Assembly: GCA_028875335.1 (NCBI GenBank)
Contig: JAPPEF010000334.1
Coordinates: forward strand, 1-8,931
Reading direction: 5' to 3'
From: Gemmatimonadota bacterium
GTDB lineage: Bacteria > Latescibacterota > UBA2968 > UBA8231
Length of the DNA stretch: 8,931 nt
Shown: in pieces, positions 1 to 7,009 of the stretch
Layout: each line of letters starts with the position of its first letter
Position numbering within the stretch: the first letter of the stretch is position 1
Notes under the pieces: model-generated
Told to the model about the DNA's origin: nothing
Databases searched by the model: none
What the model saw: only the letters and a program-made list of their open reading frames with translations
Translations under genes and position numbers: made by a program

Positions 1-145
1 CGCCCAAGGTCTCGCCGCGCCCAATCGCCAGATCAACCCCGTCAACAGCCTTGACATGGGCCTGTACCCGACCCCAAAACCCCCGGCGCACGGGAAAGTG
101 TTTTTTGAGTCCCTCGACCTCGACCAAGGGCGCGGCTTCGCTCAT
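1..145 (-). CDS. oppF: Peptide ABC transporter ATPase, OppF/DppF type (partial, N-terminus only)
   Basis: The gene starts with ATG at 145 and runs off the left edge, so only 48 residues are visible. The N-terminus has the pattern of OppF/DppF ATPases: a first strand ([13 protein letters not shown]), a basic-aromatic stretch (RRGFWGRV), then [18 protein letters not shown], which in the family leads directly into the Walker A loop. That loop lies outside the window, so the motifs cannot be checked. The start codon overlaps the stop of the preceding oppD-like gene in an ATGA junction, typical of co-translated ATPase pairs. In the family, OppF pairs with OppD on the inner face of the membrane to power import of oligopeptides, dipeptides or similar solutes (nickel or glutathione in some members). 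The substrate cannot be told from this fragment. The call rests on the N-terminal pattern and the partner gene. Confidence 0.86.
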   Translation of the reverse strand, partial: MSEAAPLVEVEGLKKHFPVRRGFWGRVQAHVKAVDGVDLAIGRGETLG

Positions 146-1122
146 GCGTCCCCCGCTTTCCAACAGCTCGCCCAGTGCGCGGGCTCAATTTCCTCTAGCG
201 ATGGCACTTCCGCCCGACAGTAATCGTCGGCCAGCGGGCAACGCGGGGCAAAGCGACACCCTTGTGGGAAAGCGCGGGAGTCGGGCACCACGCCCGGGAT
301 GATGTCCAATCGCTCCTGCTCGGCTTCCAGCCGAGGGATCGAGCGCAGCAAACCGCGCGTATAAGGATGTCGCGGGCGAGCAAAGAGCGATTGCGTTTCC
401 GCGTATTCGACGATTTGGCCAGCGTACATGACGGCCACTTGATCGGCGGTCTCGGCGATCACCCCGAGGTCGTGGGTGATCATCACAATCGCCATTTGCA
501 GGGACTCTTGCAGCGACTCCAACAGCACGAGGATCTGCGCTTGAATCGTCACGTCAAGGGCCGTGGTCGGCTCGTCGGCAATCAGCACGTCTGGATTGCA
601 CGACAGCGCCATGGCGATCATCACCCGCTGGCGCATCCCGCCCGATAGCTGGTGGGGGTATTCGTCGACCCGCTGCTCGGGTGCTGGAATCCCCACCAAC
701 TGCAGCATCTCGATCGCTCGGGTGCGCGCTTCCTGCATGGGAACCTGCTGGTGCAGGACCACGGCCTCGGCGATCTGGAACCCGCAGGTCAGCACCGGGT
801 TGAGACTCGTCATCGGCTCCTGAAAAATCATCGCGATGTCGTCGCCACGCACTCGGCTCATCTCCTCTTCGTCCAGCGTGAGCAAGTCGCGCCCCTTGAG
901 CAGGATCTGCCCGGCCTCAATGCGGCCCGGCGGGTCGGGCACCAAGCGCATAATCGAGAAGGCACTGACGCTCTTGCCACAGCCGCTTTCGCCGACCAGC
1001 CCCAGCGTCTGGCCCCGCCCCACCGCAAACGACACCCCATCGACGGCGCGGGCAACGCCCTCTTCCGTGTGGAAGTAGGTCCGCAAGTCGCGAACTTCTA
1101 ACACGGGATCCTGCTCGATCAT
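142..1122 (-). CDS. oppD: Peptide ABC transporter ATPase, OppD/DppD type
   Basis: This is a full-length 326-residue ATPase of the oligopeptide/dipeptide/nickel importer family. All ABC motifs are present: Walker A GESGCGKS (44-51), Q-loop glutamine 101 in [11 protein letters not shown], signature LSGGM (159-163), Walker B VLIADEP (179-185, catalytic Glu184) and H-loop His217. The C-terminal oligopeptide-transporter extension follows (RHPYTRGLL, then [15 protein letters not shown] at about 288-302, with a further Cys at 320). This cysteine-containing extension marks the OppD/DppD family, and some members bind an Fe-S cluster there. I prefer the ATG at 1122 over one 33 bases upstream because it forms an ATGA overlap with the lipM stop and has an AAAGGA ribosome site about 8 bases before it. 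No permease or binding-protein gene precedes it, so the partners must lie beyond the left edge or elsewhere. The solute is unknown, and Opp versus Dpp naming is arbitrary. Confidence 0.93.
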   Translation of the reverse strand: MIEQDPVLEVRDLRTYFHTEEGVARAVDGVSFAVGRGQTLGLVGESGCGKSVSAFSIMRLVPDPPGRIEAGQILLKGRDLLTLDEEEMSRVRGDDIAMIFQEPMTSLNPVLTCGFQIAEAVVLHQQVPMQEARTRAIEMLQLVGIPAPEQRVDEYPHQLSGGMRQRVMIAMALSCNPDVLIADEPTTALDVTIQAQILVLLESLQESLQMAIVMITHDLGVIAETADQVAVMYAGQIVEYAETQSLFARPRHPYTRGLLRSIPRLEAEQERLDIIPGVVPDSRAFPQGCRFAPRCPLADDYCRAEVPSLEEIEPAHWASCWKAGDA

Positions 1123-1892
1123 GCGCGATCCTTTTCCCAGGTACCAGCGCGGCACACCTCATCGTCGGCCAGCGCGTCCCAGTGCATTTTTGCTCCTAGT
1201 TGACGACTGAAGCCCTCGACTAGGCAATCGATCAATTCGGCCCGGTCAATGGGCCGCCCCATGCAGGACTGCAAATCCGTGCTGTGCGCTCGTACCTGCC
1301 GGGTCCATTTTTGCCGCGTGTCCTCGTCAATCCGAATAAGTTGGGGCAAGCGCTCGTGCGCCCGGCCGAGCAAAATCGACCCGTGTTGCAGCAAGCGACG
1401 TCCGTAGCGCCGCTGCGCACTGCCGACCAACTTGCGCTGCTGGCACTTGAGCTCCCAGCGCGCCGTGCTACCAAAGCAAGGACCCGATCGCAAGTCCCCA
1501 ACGCAACGGCCAGCTCTTTCCAACTCTACGGGGGCCCCGAAAAGCCGCAGCCCCTCGGCCAAGCACGCACCAATCTTGCGGTGCGTAGCTTCTATCCCGC
1601 CACCGGAGACCAATACCTCCGCAGTGCAAGCGACGCTGTAGGTCAATTCCTCCCAGTGCAGCACAGCGCGCCCGCCGGTGGGTCGGCGCACCACGTCAAT
1701 GCCCAGCGCGCGGCAGGCTTCTACATTAGCCTCGCGCTCGGGCTGCTGGTTCCAGCCGCAGGAAACTGCCGGCGGGTCCCAGTCGTAGAACCGCAGCACC
1801 GGGCCTTGGGCCGCGGCGAGCACCTGATCAACACCCATGTTGTACGCGCCACAGTTCGCACCCGTATCGACGACGCGCCAAGCAAGGCCCAT
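1119..1892 (-). CDS. lipM: Octanoyl-ACP:protein octanoyltransferase, LipM type (lipoate ligase-like fold)
   Basis: This 257-residue protein belongs to the biotin/lipoate A/B protein ligase family. It begins with the typical [19 protein letters not shown] stretch, followed by the acyl-binding [18 protein letters not shown] motif (69-86) and the RKLVGSAQ...[10 protein letters not shown] core (153-176) with conserved Lys154. Cys139 in PCFGS fits the nucleophile position of LipM octanoyltransferases (Cys150 in Bacillus subtilis LipM). The length suits LipM and lacks the extra C-terminal domain of many lipoate ligases. The known reaction moves octanoyl from acyl carrier protein to a lipoyl-domain lysine, usually GcvH, for later sulfur insertion by LipA. 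The location behind acpP and fabF supports use of an ACP-bound substrate. The ATG at 1892 shares a base with the rnc stop (TAATG). An in-frame ATG 102 bases upstream lies inside rnc and would add a non-homologous extension, so I reject it. A lipoate ligase remains the alternative. Confidence 0.87.
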   Translation of the reverse strand: MGLAWRVVDTGANCGAYNMGVDQVLAAAQGPVLRFYDWDPPAVSCGWNQQPEREANVEACRALGIDVVRRPTGGRAVLHWEELTYSVACTAEVLVSGGGIEATHRKIGACLAEGLRLFGAPVELERAGRCVGDLRSGPCFGSTARWELKCQQRKLVGSAQRRYGRRLLQHGSILLGRAHERLPQLIRIDEDTRQKWTRQVRAHSTDLQSCMGRPIDRAELIDCLVEGFSRQLGAKMHWDALADDEVCRAGTWEKDRA

Positions 1893-2650
1893 TAGAGCGT
1901 GTCCAAACTCTCGAGGGCGTCCTTGGCCGCCATCTGTTGGGCCTCTTTCTTGCTCCGCCCTTGGCCCCAGCCCATGCGCTGGCCAGTGATGCACACTTCA
2001 ACGCTAAAAAGCTTGTCGTGGTCTGGCCCATGCTCGGCGTGCACCAAGTAGCGGGGGTGGCCATTGCCCTTGCTCTGCGAGTATTCGAGCAACCTGCTCT
2101 TGAAGTTAAAGTTCGCGTCGGGTTGGACTATTTGGTGAAAATCCGCCAGCACCGCGCGCCGAACACAGGAGCGGGCAGCCTCTAAGCCACCGTCGAGATA
2201 AATAGCCCCAATCAGCGACTCCAAAGTGTCGCAGAGGATCGACGGCCGCTGTCCACCGTTGGCTTCGCGCTCGTCCTCACTCAGCAGCACAAAGGCCCCT
2301 ATCCCAAGACGGTCCGCTTGGCGCGCCAGCGCCTTGCGGCTGACTAATTGCGACTTCATCTGGGTCAACTCGCCCTCGCCCTTATCCTCAAAGCGGCGAT
2401 AGAGGTAGTCGGTGACCAACAGCTCCAGCACGGCGTCGCCGAGAAATTCGAGCCGCTCGTTCGACTCGATGCGGTCGCTGCCCTCCTCCGCGTACACATA
2501 CGATCGATGCTTGAGGGCCTTGACCAACAAATCCCTGTTCTTAAAGTGGTAGCCCAACAGCTTTTCGAGAGCGTACCGCGAATCCGCGGTACGCTCTTCT
2601 GGGGCACTCGCCGACTTGCGGCGATTCCAAAGAGTTGCAATCCAGCTCAT
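1892..2650 (-). CDS. rnc: Ribonuclease III
   Basis: This 252-residue enzyme cleaves double-stranded RNA in rRNA maturation and mRNA processing. The catalytic domain spans about 25-175 and contains the signature NERLEFLGDAVL (64-75), giving metal-binding Glu65, Glu68 and Asp72, plus the second acidic pair Asp141/Glu144 in DTLESLIGAIYLDGG. A double-stranded-RNA binding domain follows (about 182-250: FKSRLLEYSQ...GWGQGRSKKEAQQMAAKDAL). The first 24 residues are a variable basic extension. They are encoded by DNA that overlaps a perfect hairpin, listed separately. The ATG at 2650 is 66 bases after the fabF stop and has only a weak ribosome site (AGGCAG). That gap is C-rich in the sense strand and I see no terminator in it. 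The stop overlaps the lipM start (TAATG). The position behind acpP-fabF recalls the acpP-rnc adjacency known in Firmicutes and others. All key residues are intact. Confidence 0.97.
   Translation of the reverse strand: MSWIATLWNRRKSASAPEERTADSRYALEKLLGYHFKNRDLLVKALKHRSYVYAEEGSDRIESNERLEFLGDAVLELLVTDYLYRRFEDKGEGELTQMKSQLVSRKALARQADRLGIGAFVLLSEDEREANGGQRPSILCDTLESLIGAIYLDGGLEAARSCVRRAVLADFHQIVQPDANFNFKSRLLEYSQSKGNGHPRYLVHAEHGPDHDKLFSVEVCITGQRMGWGQGRSKKEAQQMAAKDALESLDTL
2568..2597 (-). repeat. Perfect 13-bp inverted repeat (RNA hairpin) in the 5' coding part of rnc
   Basis: Positions 2568-2580 and 2585-2597 are exact reverse complements, separated by a 4-base loop at 2581-2584. In the rnc message this gives a GC-rich 13-bp stem with loop GAUU, covering codons 18-28, at the boundary between the variable N-terminal extension and the conserved catalytic domain. 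The stem can be continued outward by CAG/CUG and GCCC/GGGC pairings separated by an asymmetric internal loop and a two-base bulge (roughly 2550-2607). No U-run follows, so it does not look like an intrinsic terminator. Whether it folds or is cut in the cell is not shown by sequence alone. Confidence 0.85.
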
Positions 2651-2716
2651 CTGCCTAATACCCGATTGAAAACCTCGTTTGCACGGGGAGTGCTCGGGGG
2701 ATACTGGGGAAGTGCG

Positions 2717-3976
2717 TCAGTCGGTGAAGCGACCAAACACCAGCGCCACGTTGTGGCCGCCAAAACCAAAGGAATTGTTGAGGGCGTAGTTTACCTGCAT
2801 GCGGCGCGCCTCATTGGGCACGTAGTCGAGGTCGCAGTCGGGGTCGGGGTTTTCGTAGTTGATCGTCGGCGGCAAGACCCCGCTTTTGAGCGCCATGATG
2901 CAGGCGATGCTCTCGATGGCCCCGGCTGCGCCCAACAGATGCCCAGTCATCGACTTGGTCGAACTTACGGCCATGCTGTCGGTGTGGCCAGCGAAGACCG
3001 TCTTGAGCGCCGCGGTCTCCTGCTGGTCGCCCATGGGCGTCGAGGTGCCGTGGGCATTGACGTACCCGATGTCGCTCGGGTCCAAGCCCCCGTCCTGCAG
3101 CGCAATGCGCATGGCCCGCGCACCGCCCTCGGCCTCTGGCGCCATCGCCGTCTGGTGATAGGCATCGGCAGTAAAACCAAGCCCGAGGAATTCGCCGTAG
3201 ATCTCGGCCCCACGCCTTTGCGCGTGCTCCAATTCCTCCAAGATGACGGCCCCGGCTCCTTCGCCGAGCACGAAGCCATCGCGCTCGGAGTCAAAGGGCC
3301 GGCTGGCCCGCTCGGGCTCGTCGTTGCGCGTCGATAGGGCCTTGGCCGAGGAAAACCCGGCCATGGAAATGGGCGTAACGGCCGCTTCCGAGCCGCCAGT
3401 CACCATCACGTCAGCTTCCCCGTACTGGATCTTGCGCGCCGACTCGCCGAGCGCGTGGGCAGCCGACGAACAAGCCGACACCGTGCCGTAGTTAGGCCCT
3501 TTGGCTCCTAAATCCATGGAGATCATGCCTGGGGCCATGTCGGAAATCATCATGGGCACATAAAATGGGCTGATGCGCCTAGGGCCTTTCTCCAGCAGAA
3601 TGGTGTGCTGTTCTTCGTGGGTCTGGATTCCGCCAATACCCGAGCCCCAGATGACACCTACGCGCTCGGGATCAACCGCTTCCATGTCGAGCCGGGCGCG
3701 GCTAGCCGCCTCCCTGGCCACGCAGATCGCGTAGTGGGTGAAGGCGTCGTTGCGGCGCACATCCTTGCGGTCCATAACCGCCCCTGGGTCGAAATCCTTG
3801 ACCTCGGCGGCGATCGTAGTCCGGTGCTGGGAAGTGTCGAACCTAGTGATCGGCCCGACCCCAGAGCGGCCGGCTAGAATCGCGTCCCAGAACGTCGGCA
3901 GGTCATTGCCATTGGGCGCTAAGACCCCCAAGCCCGTGACGACGGCTCTGCGCTTCTGCACTGGACTGCCACTCAC
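2717..3976 (-). CDS. fabF: Beta-ketoacyl-ACP synthase II
   Basis: This 419-residue condensing enzyme extends acyl-ACP by two carbons using malonyl-ACP in type II fatty acid synthesis. The thiolase-fold landmarks are in order: [15 protein letters not shown] near the N-terminus, catalytic Cys169 in [13 protein letters not shown], His309 in [12 protein letters not shown], Lys341 and His346 in [18 protein letters not shown], and the glycine-rich loop GFGGHN (404-409). The length and Cys-His-His triad with conserved lysine fit FabF. The lack of a CoA-type N-terminus separates it from FabH. FabB-type use cannot be excluded by sequence alone, but the neighbour acpP and the motif pattern favour FabF. 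The start is GTG at 3976, overlapping the acpP stop as GTGA with AAGG just upstream, so translation is probably coupled to acpP. A second in-frame GTG lies five codons later. It ends 66 bases before rnc. Confidence 0.96.
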   Translation of the reverse strand: MSGSPVQKRRAVVTGLGVLAPNGNDLPTFWDAILAGRSGVGPITRFDTSQHRTTIAAEVKDFDPGAVMDRKDVRRNDAFTHYAICVAREAASRARLDMEAVDPERVGVIWGSGIGGIQTHEEQHTILLEKGPRRISPFYVPMMISDMAPGMISMDLGAKGPNYGTVSACSSAAHALGESARKIQYGEADVMVTGGSEAAVTPISMAGFSSAKALSTRNDEPERASRPFDSERDGFVLGEGAGAVILEELEHAQRRGAEIYGEFLGLGFTADAYHQTAMAPEAEGGARAMRIALQDGGLDPSDIGYVNAHGTSTPMGDQQETAALKTVFAGHTDSMAVSSTKSMTGHLLGAAGAIESIACIMALKSGVLPPTINYENPDPDCDLDYVPNEARRMQVNYALNNSFGFGGHNVALVFGRFTD

Positions 3977-4212
3977 GCCTTGCTGTTCTCTTCTAGATAT
4001 TTAATCGCGTCGGCTACGACCATTATCTTCTCGGCATCCTCGTCCGGGATGTCGATCCCGAATTCCTCCTCAAAGGCCATGACCAGCTCGACGGTATCGA
4101 GTGAGTCGGCACCCAAGTCGTCGATGAAAGATGCTTGGGGATTTACTTGATCCTGGCTCACGCCGAGCTGTTCGACGACCAGATCTCTCACGCGCTCTTC
4201 AATAGAAGCCAT
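3973..4212 (-). CDS. acpP: Acyl carrier protein
   Basis: This is a complete 79-residue, strongly acidic four-helix acyl carrier protein, the soluble carrier of growing fatty acyl chains. Ser37 in [19 protein letters not shown] is the attachment site for 4'-phosphopantetheine, added by a holo-ACP synthase not present here. The rest ([21 protein letters not shown]) matches the helix III-IV region of FAS-type ACPs rather than polyketide carriers. It supplies substrates to every Fab enzyme in the cluster and probably octanoyl groups to LipM. The ATG at 4212 has an AAGAGGAA ribosome site with GAGG 8 bases before the start. It is separated from fabG by 113 bases of AT-rich DNA that holds a likely promoter and hairpins, consistent with the high independent expression that ACP usually needs. 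Its stop overlaps the fabF start. Confidence 0.98.
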   Translation of the reverse strand: MASIEERVRDLVVEQLGVSQDQVNPQASFIDDLGADSLDTVELVMAFEEEFGIDIPDEDAEKIMVVADAIKYLEENSKA

Positions 4213-4218
4213 GGTGCA

Positions 4219-4236
4219 TTCCTCTTGGGATAAGAG
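4219..4236 (-). promoter_or_regulatory. acpP ribosome binding site partly paired in a small hairpin
   Basis: In the message, CUCUU (4232-4236), a five-base loop (4227-4231) and AAGAG (4222-4226) form a perfect 5-bp stem. The 3' arm overlaps the Shine-Dalgarno element AAGAGGAA (4219-4226), whose GAGG core ends 8 bases before the acpP ATG. The short, AU-rich stem would be weak. It could modestly tune initiation, or it could be chance. Confidence 0.45.
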
Positions 4237-4247
4237 TGATCAGTTTT

Positions 4248-4272
4248 ACCGCTGCGGCCAATAGCCTGCGGT
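4248..4272 (-). other. Possible leader hairpin upstream of acpP
   Basis: The sense strand contains ACCGC (4268-4272) and GCGGT (4248-4252) around a 15-base loop with an inner GGC/GCC pairing. Runs of TTTT (4276-4279) and AAAA (4244-4247) flank the stem and could extend it across a three-base bulge. It lies just downstream of the predicted acpP promoter, so it would be in the 5' leader. It is not a terminator: on the sense strand the flank after the stem is A-rich. The function is unknown. Confidence 0.35.
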
Positions 4273-4278
4273 CTTAAA

Positions 4279-4307
4279 ATTAGAGTCTAAATATAGGCGA
4301 TGGGCAA
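4279..4307 (-). promoter_or_regulatory. Predicted sigma70-type promoter for acpP-fabF
   Basis: On the minus strand, TTGCCC (4302-4307, four of six against TTGACA) and TCTAAT (4279-4284, five of six against TATAAT) are separated by exactly 17 bases. The expected start is near 4272, giving an acpP leader of about 60 bases. The surrounding gap is clearly AT-rich compared with the flanking genes and is the only long gap inside the operon, which supports a real internal promoter. Read-through from fabG is also likely because no terminator is visible. Confidence 0.55.
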
Positions 4308-4325
4308 ATTCTTTTAACACCTAAA

Positions 4326-5072
4326 TTATATGGCCATGCCGCCATCCACGGACAAAACCTGACCGGTGATATAGGCGGCTTGATCTGACGCGAGGAACGC
4401 CACAGCGTGCGCCACGTCTTCCGGCGTCCCCGCCCGGCCCAGCGGCACTGTAGCAATCATCTGCTCCTGCTGCTGTTCCGTCAACCCGTCCGTCATGCCC
4501 GTTTCCGGCACCAACCCCGGGGCCACGGCATTGGCGGTGATCCCGCGCGAGGCCAACTCCCGCGCCAAGCTCTTGGTCAGGCCGATCAATCCAGCCTTGG
4601 ACGCGGCGTAGTTGGCTTGCCCGGCATTGCCCAACAATCCCACGACCGAAGTGATGTTGACGATCCGCCCCCCGCGGGCTTTGAGCATGGGGCGCACCGC
4701 CGCGCGGACGCAGTTAAAGGCACCCTTGAGGTTGATCGTCAAAACCTCGTCCCAATCCTCTTCCTTCATCCGCATCAGCAAATTGTCGCGGGTGACGCCA
4801 GCGTTGTTGACCAGCACGTCCAGCCGACCCAACTCCGCGATCGTCGCCGCCACCAACTCGGCCGCCTGCTCGGTATCGGCGACATCGGCCTGGCGCACGA
4901 GACAGCGGCGCCCTAGGGCCTCAATAGCTGCGGCCACTTCGCCAGCCGCCACAACATTGCGGGCGCAAACCGCCAAGTCCGCGCCTTCTTCTGCCAAGCG
5001 CAGGGCAATGGCCCGGCCAATGCCCCGCGACCCACCCGTTACCAACGCGACTTTTCCGTCCAAGAGTCCCAT
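4326..5072 (-). CDS. fabG: 3-oxoacyl-ACP reductase (NADPH)
   Basis: This 248-residue short-chain dehydrogenase reduces beta-ketoacyl-ACP to beta-hydroxyacyl-ACP, the first reductive step of each elongation cycle. The dinucleotide loop TGGSRGIG (12-19), NNAG (89-92), and the catalytic tetrad Asn114, Ser142, Tyr155 and Lys159 (TSVVGLLGNAGQANYAASKAG) are all present. The C-terminus YITGQVLSVDGGMAI is typical of FabG rather than other family members. A small oddity is the APGLVPETGMT segment (about 185-194), one residue longer than the common APG-xx-ETDMT form, in the mobile substrate loop. The ATG at 5072 follows the fabD stop after a single base and has a strong AAAAGGAG ribosome site 9 bases upstream. 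The gene is followed by the AT-rich acpP leader with no visible terminator. Confidence 0.97.
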   Translation of the reverse strand: MGLLDGKVALVTGGSRGIGRAIALRLAEEGADLAVCARNVVAAGEVAAAIEALGRRCLVRQADVADTEQAAELVAATIAELGRLDVLVNNAGVTRDNLLMRMKEEDWDEVLTINLKGAFNCVRAAVRPMLKARGGRIVNITSVVGLLGNAGQANYAASKAGLIGLTKSLARELASRGITANAVAPGLVPETGMTDGLTEQQQEQMIATVPLGRAGTPEDVAHAVAFLASDQAAYITGQVLSVDGGMAI

Positions 5073-5073
5073 G

Positions 5074-6003
5074 TTATTCCGCTCCTTTTGCCGCGGCGAT
5101 TTCTTCCACGGTACCCGCCAGTGCGACTGCGAGCTTGGGCGCGGTGCGGCGCACCAGCCCCCTTAGCACAGCTCCCGGCCCTACTTCAAAAGCGCGGTTG
5201 ATGCCCATAGCCGCCAGCCGCTGCATCGTCGCGCTCCAGCGAACCGGACCCGTGATCTGATGGATCAGATGCAACCGCAGTTTTTCCGGGTCTTCCACAG
5301 GCTCAGCCGAGACATTGGTCAACACCGGCACGCGCGGCCGCGCAAAGGGCACTGCCTCCAACAGCGACTCCATCTCCACAGCCGCCGACGCCATAAGCGG
5401 CGAGTGAAAAGCCCCACTGACGGCCAATTCGACGACGCGCCGAGCGCCGGCTTGAGTGGCCAACTCGCTCACCCGCGCCACCGCATCCTGCTCACCCGAC
5501 ACCACGACTTGGCCTGGAGCGTTAAAATTGGCGGCTACTGCGATCCCCACATCCGCTACCTGTTGGCACAAGGCTACGATGTGGTCGTCGTCCAAACCGA
5601 TCACCGCCCCCATCGTCCCCGGCCACTCGCTGCCGGCCTCCTGCATCAACCGGCCGCGCGTCCCCACGAGCGTCAGGGCCTCGGCAAAGGAGAGCACTCC
5701 AGCCGCCACCAGCGCCGAGTATTCCCCGAGGCTGTGTCCGGCTACGGCCACAGGCTGTAATCCGGTAGCGGCGAGCAACTCGTTGGCGACGACGCTGTGG
5801 ACGAAGACAGCAGGCTGCGTAACGTTGGTTTGCGTTAGTTGCTCGGCCGGCCCCTCAAAGCAAAGCGCACTGAGCGGAAAACCCAGCACCTCGTCGGCCT
5901 CGGCAAAGCGCGCTCGCACCGACTCGTGCTGCTCGTATAGGTCGCGGCCCATGCCCACGGCCTGCGAACCCTGTCCGGGAAACAAAAAGGCGCGCCCACC
6001 CAT
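5074..6003 (-). CDS. fabD: Malonyl-CoA:ACP transacylase
   Basis: This 309-residue acyltransferase moves malonyl from CoA to holo-ACP, supplying the extender unit for FabH and FabF. It begins FLFPGQGSQAVGMG (oxyanion-hole Gln11) and carries nucleophile Ser91 in GHSLGEYSALVAAG, the carboxylate-binding Arg116 in GTRGRLMQ and catalytic His200 in SGAFHSPLM. The C-terminal FEVGPGAVLRGLVRR is also characteristic. The active-site arginine supports a malonyl rather than acetyl substrate. The ATG at 6003 follows the fabH stop after one base (TGAAATG), and its stop is one base before fabG, so the three genes are tightly coupled. The length matches the family. A standalone trans-acyltransferase for polyketides has the same fold, but nothing in the neighbourhood suggests that. 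Confidence 0.97.
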   Translation of the reverse strand: MGGRAFLFPGQGSQAVGMGRDLYEQHESVRARFAEADEVLGFPLSALCFEGPAEQLTQTNVTQPAVFVHSVVANELLAATGLQPVAVAGHSLGEYSALVAAGVLSFAEALTLVGTRGRLMQEAGSEWPGTMGAVIGLDDDHIVALCQQVADVGIAVAANFNAPGQVVVSGEQDAVARVSELATQAGARRVVELAVSGAFHSPLMASAAVEMESLLEAVPFARPRVPVLTNVSAEPVEDPEKLRLHLIHQITGPVRWSATMQRLAAMGINRAFEVGPGAVLRGLVRRTAPKLAVALAGTVEEIAAAKGAE

Positions 6004-6004
6004 T

Positions 6005-7009
6005 TCACGGCCCCCAGCGAAACAAGGCGCTGCCCCAAGTGAGGCCGCCGCCGACGCCAGTCATTAGCACCAAGTCGCCGCGCTCCAACCGACCTTGATC
6101 AGCGGCTTCTGCCAAGGCAATGGGAATCGTCGCGGCCGTGGTGTTGGCGTAGCGGTCGATATTCATCATCACTTTTTCTGGGGGGAGATCCATGCGCTGG
6201 GCCGCGGCGTCGATGATGCGCTTATTGGCTTGATGCGGCACGAAGAGCTTGAGGTCTGCGCCCGTAAGACCGTTGCGCTCTAGCAGGCTGACCGACACTT
6301 CGGCCATTTTTTCCACGGCGAACCGAAATACCGTGCGCCCCTCTTGGCGGATGTAGTGCATGCGCTGATCTACGGTCTCGTGCGAAGGGGGATGCAGGCT
6401 GCCGCCGCCTTTGATGTGCAGGCATTCGACCGCGGCCCCGTCGGCGTATAGCTCAAAGTCGATCATGCCGGCTCCGTCCTCGCCGCGCTCTAACAACACC
6501 CCACCCGCTCCATCGCCAAAGAGCACGCAAGTCGCGCGGTCCTCAAAGTCGAGGATGCTGCTCATCTTATCGGCACCAATGACCATCACTCGGCGATGCG
6601 CGCCGCTTTCGATGAACTGCGCGCCGGTTGCCACGGCAAAGACAAAGCCGGAACAAGCCGCCGACAGATCGTAAGCCCAGACCCGGCTGGCACCAATGGC
6701 GTGTTGCACCAAGCAAGCCGTCGCCGGAAAGATCATGTCTGGCGTAATGGTCGCGACGATGATTAGGTCGATGTCGTCGGCGTCGATTCCACGGCGCACC
6801 AATAGCTCTTGGGCCACGGCAATCGCCATGGTGGAGGTCGGCTCGTCCTCCGGCAGGAAGCGCCGCTCGGAAATGCCGGTGCGCGAACGGATCCACCCGT
6901 CCGAGGTATCTACCAGCCGCTCCAGATCGGCGTTGGAGACCACCTTGTCGGGCAGGAAGTGCGCAGTTGCCGTAATGGCCGCGCGAATTCTTTTCCCCTC
7001 TTCAGTCAC
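6005..7009 (-). CDS. fabH: Beta-ketoacyl-ACP synthase III
   Basis: This 334-residue enzyme starts fatty acid chains by condensing an acyl-CoA primer, usually acetyl-CoA, with malonyl-ACP. The catalytic triad is complete: Cys119 in YDLSAACSGFVFAV, His259 in FVPHQANKRIID and Asn289 in NIDRYANTTAATIPIAL. The N-terminal SDGWIRSRTGISERR motif and C-terminal GVGGGLTWGSALFRW are family hallmarks. Primer preference (straight or branched) cannot be read with confidence. The start is a GTG at 7009 with only a weak ribosome site; an ATG a few bases upstream is out of frame and closes after three codons. The gene begins 22 bases after rpmF, where most bacteria carry plsX. Its stop lies one base before the fabD start. 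Confidence 0.96.
   Translation of the reverse strand: MTEEGKRIRAAITATAHFLPDKVVSNADLERLVDTSDGWIRSRTGISERRFLPEDEPTSTMAIAVAQELLVRRGIDADDIDLIIVATITPDMIFPATACLVQHAIGASRVWAYDLSAACSGFVFAVATGAQFIESGAHRRVMVIGADKMSSILDFEDRATCVLFGDGAGGVLLERGEDGAGMIDFELYADGAAVECLHIKGGGSLHPPSHETVDQRMHYIRQEGRTVFRFAVEKMAEVSVSLLERNGLTGADLKLFVPHQANKRIIDAAAQRMDLPPEKVMMNIDRYANTTAATIPIALAEAADQGRLERGDLVLMTGVGGGLTWGSALFRWGP

Noticed and set aside
1284..1895. Plus-strand open frame of 203 codons opposite lipM
   Set aside because: No recognisable motif; fully explained as the antisense of lipM.
1893..1994. Upstream ATG that would lengthen lipM by 34 residues
   Set aside because: The extra residues fall inside the rnc coding region and resemble nothing at LipM N-termini; the TAATG coupling supports ATG 1892.
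2568..2597. Intrinsic terminator reading of the rnc hairpin
   Set aside because: No U-run follows the stem in either direction, and it lies inside an intact reading frame with genes continuing downstream.
2348..3337. Long plus-strand open frame of 329 codons antisense to rnc and fabF
   Set aside because: It lies opposite two genes with complete catalytic motifs, and its translation shows no recognisable domain. Long antisense frames are common in GC-rich DNA.
4213..4325. Known riboswitch or FapR-type operator in the acpP leader
   Set aside because: I could not match the sequence to any riboswitch core, and no convincing long palindrome of the FapR type is present.
5456..6067. Plus-strand open frame of 203 codons opposite fabD
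   Set aside because: Low-complexity serine/alanine/threonine-rich translation with no motif; antisense shadow of fabD.
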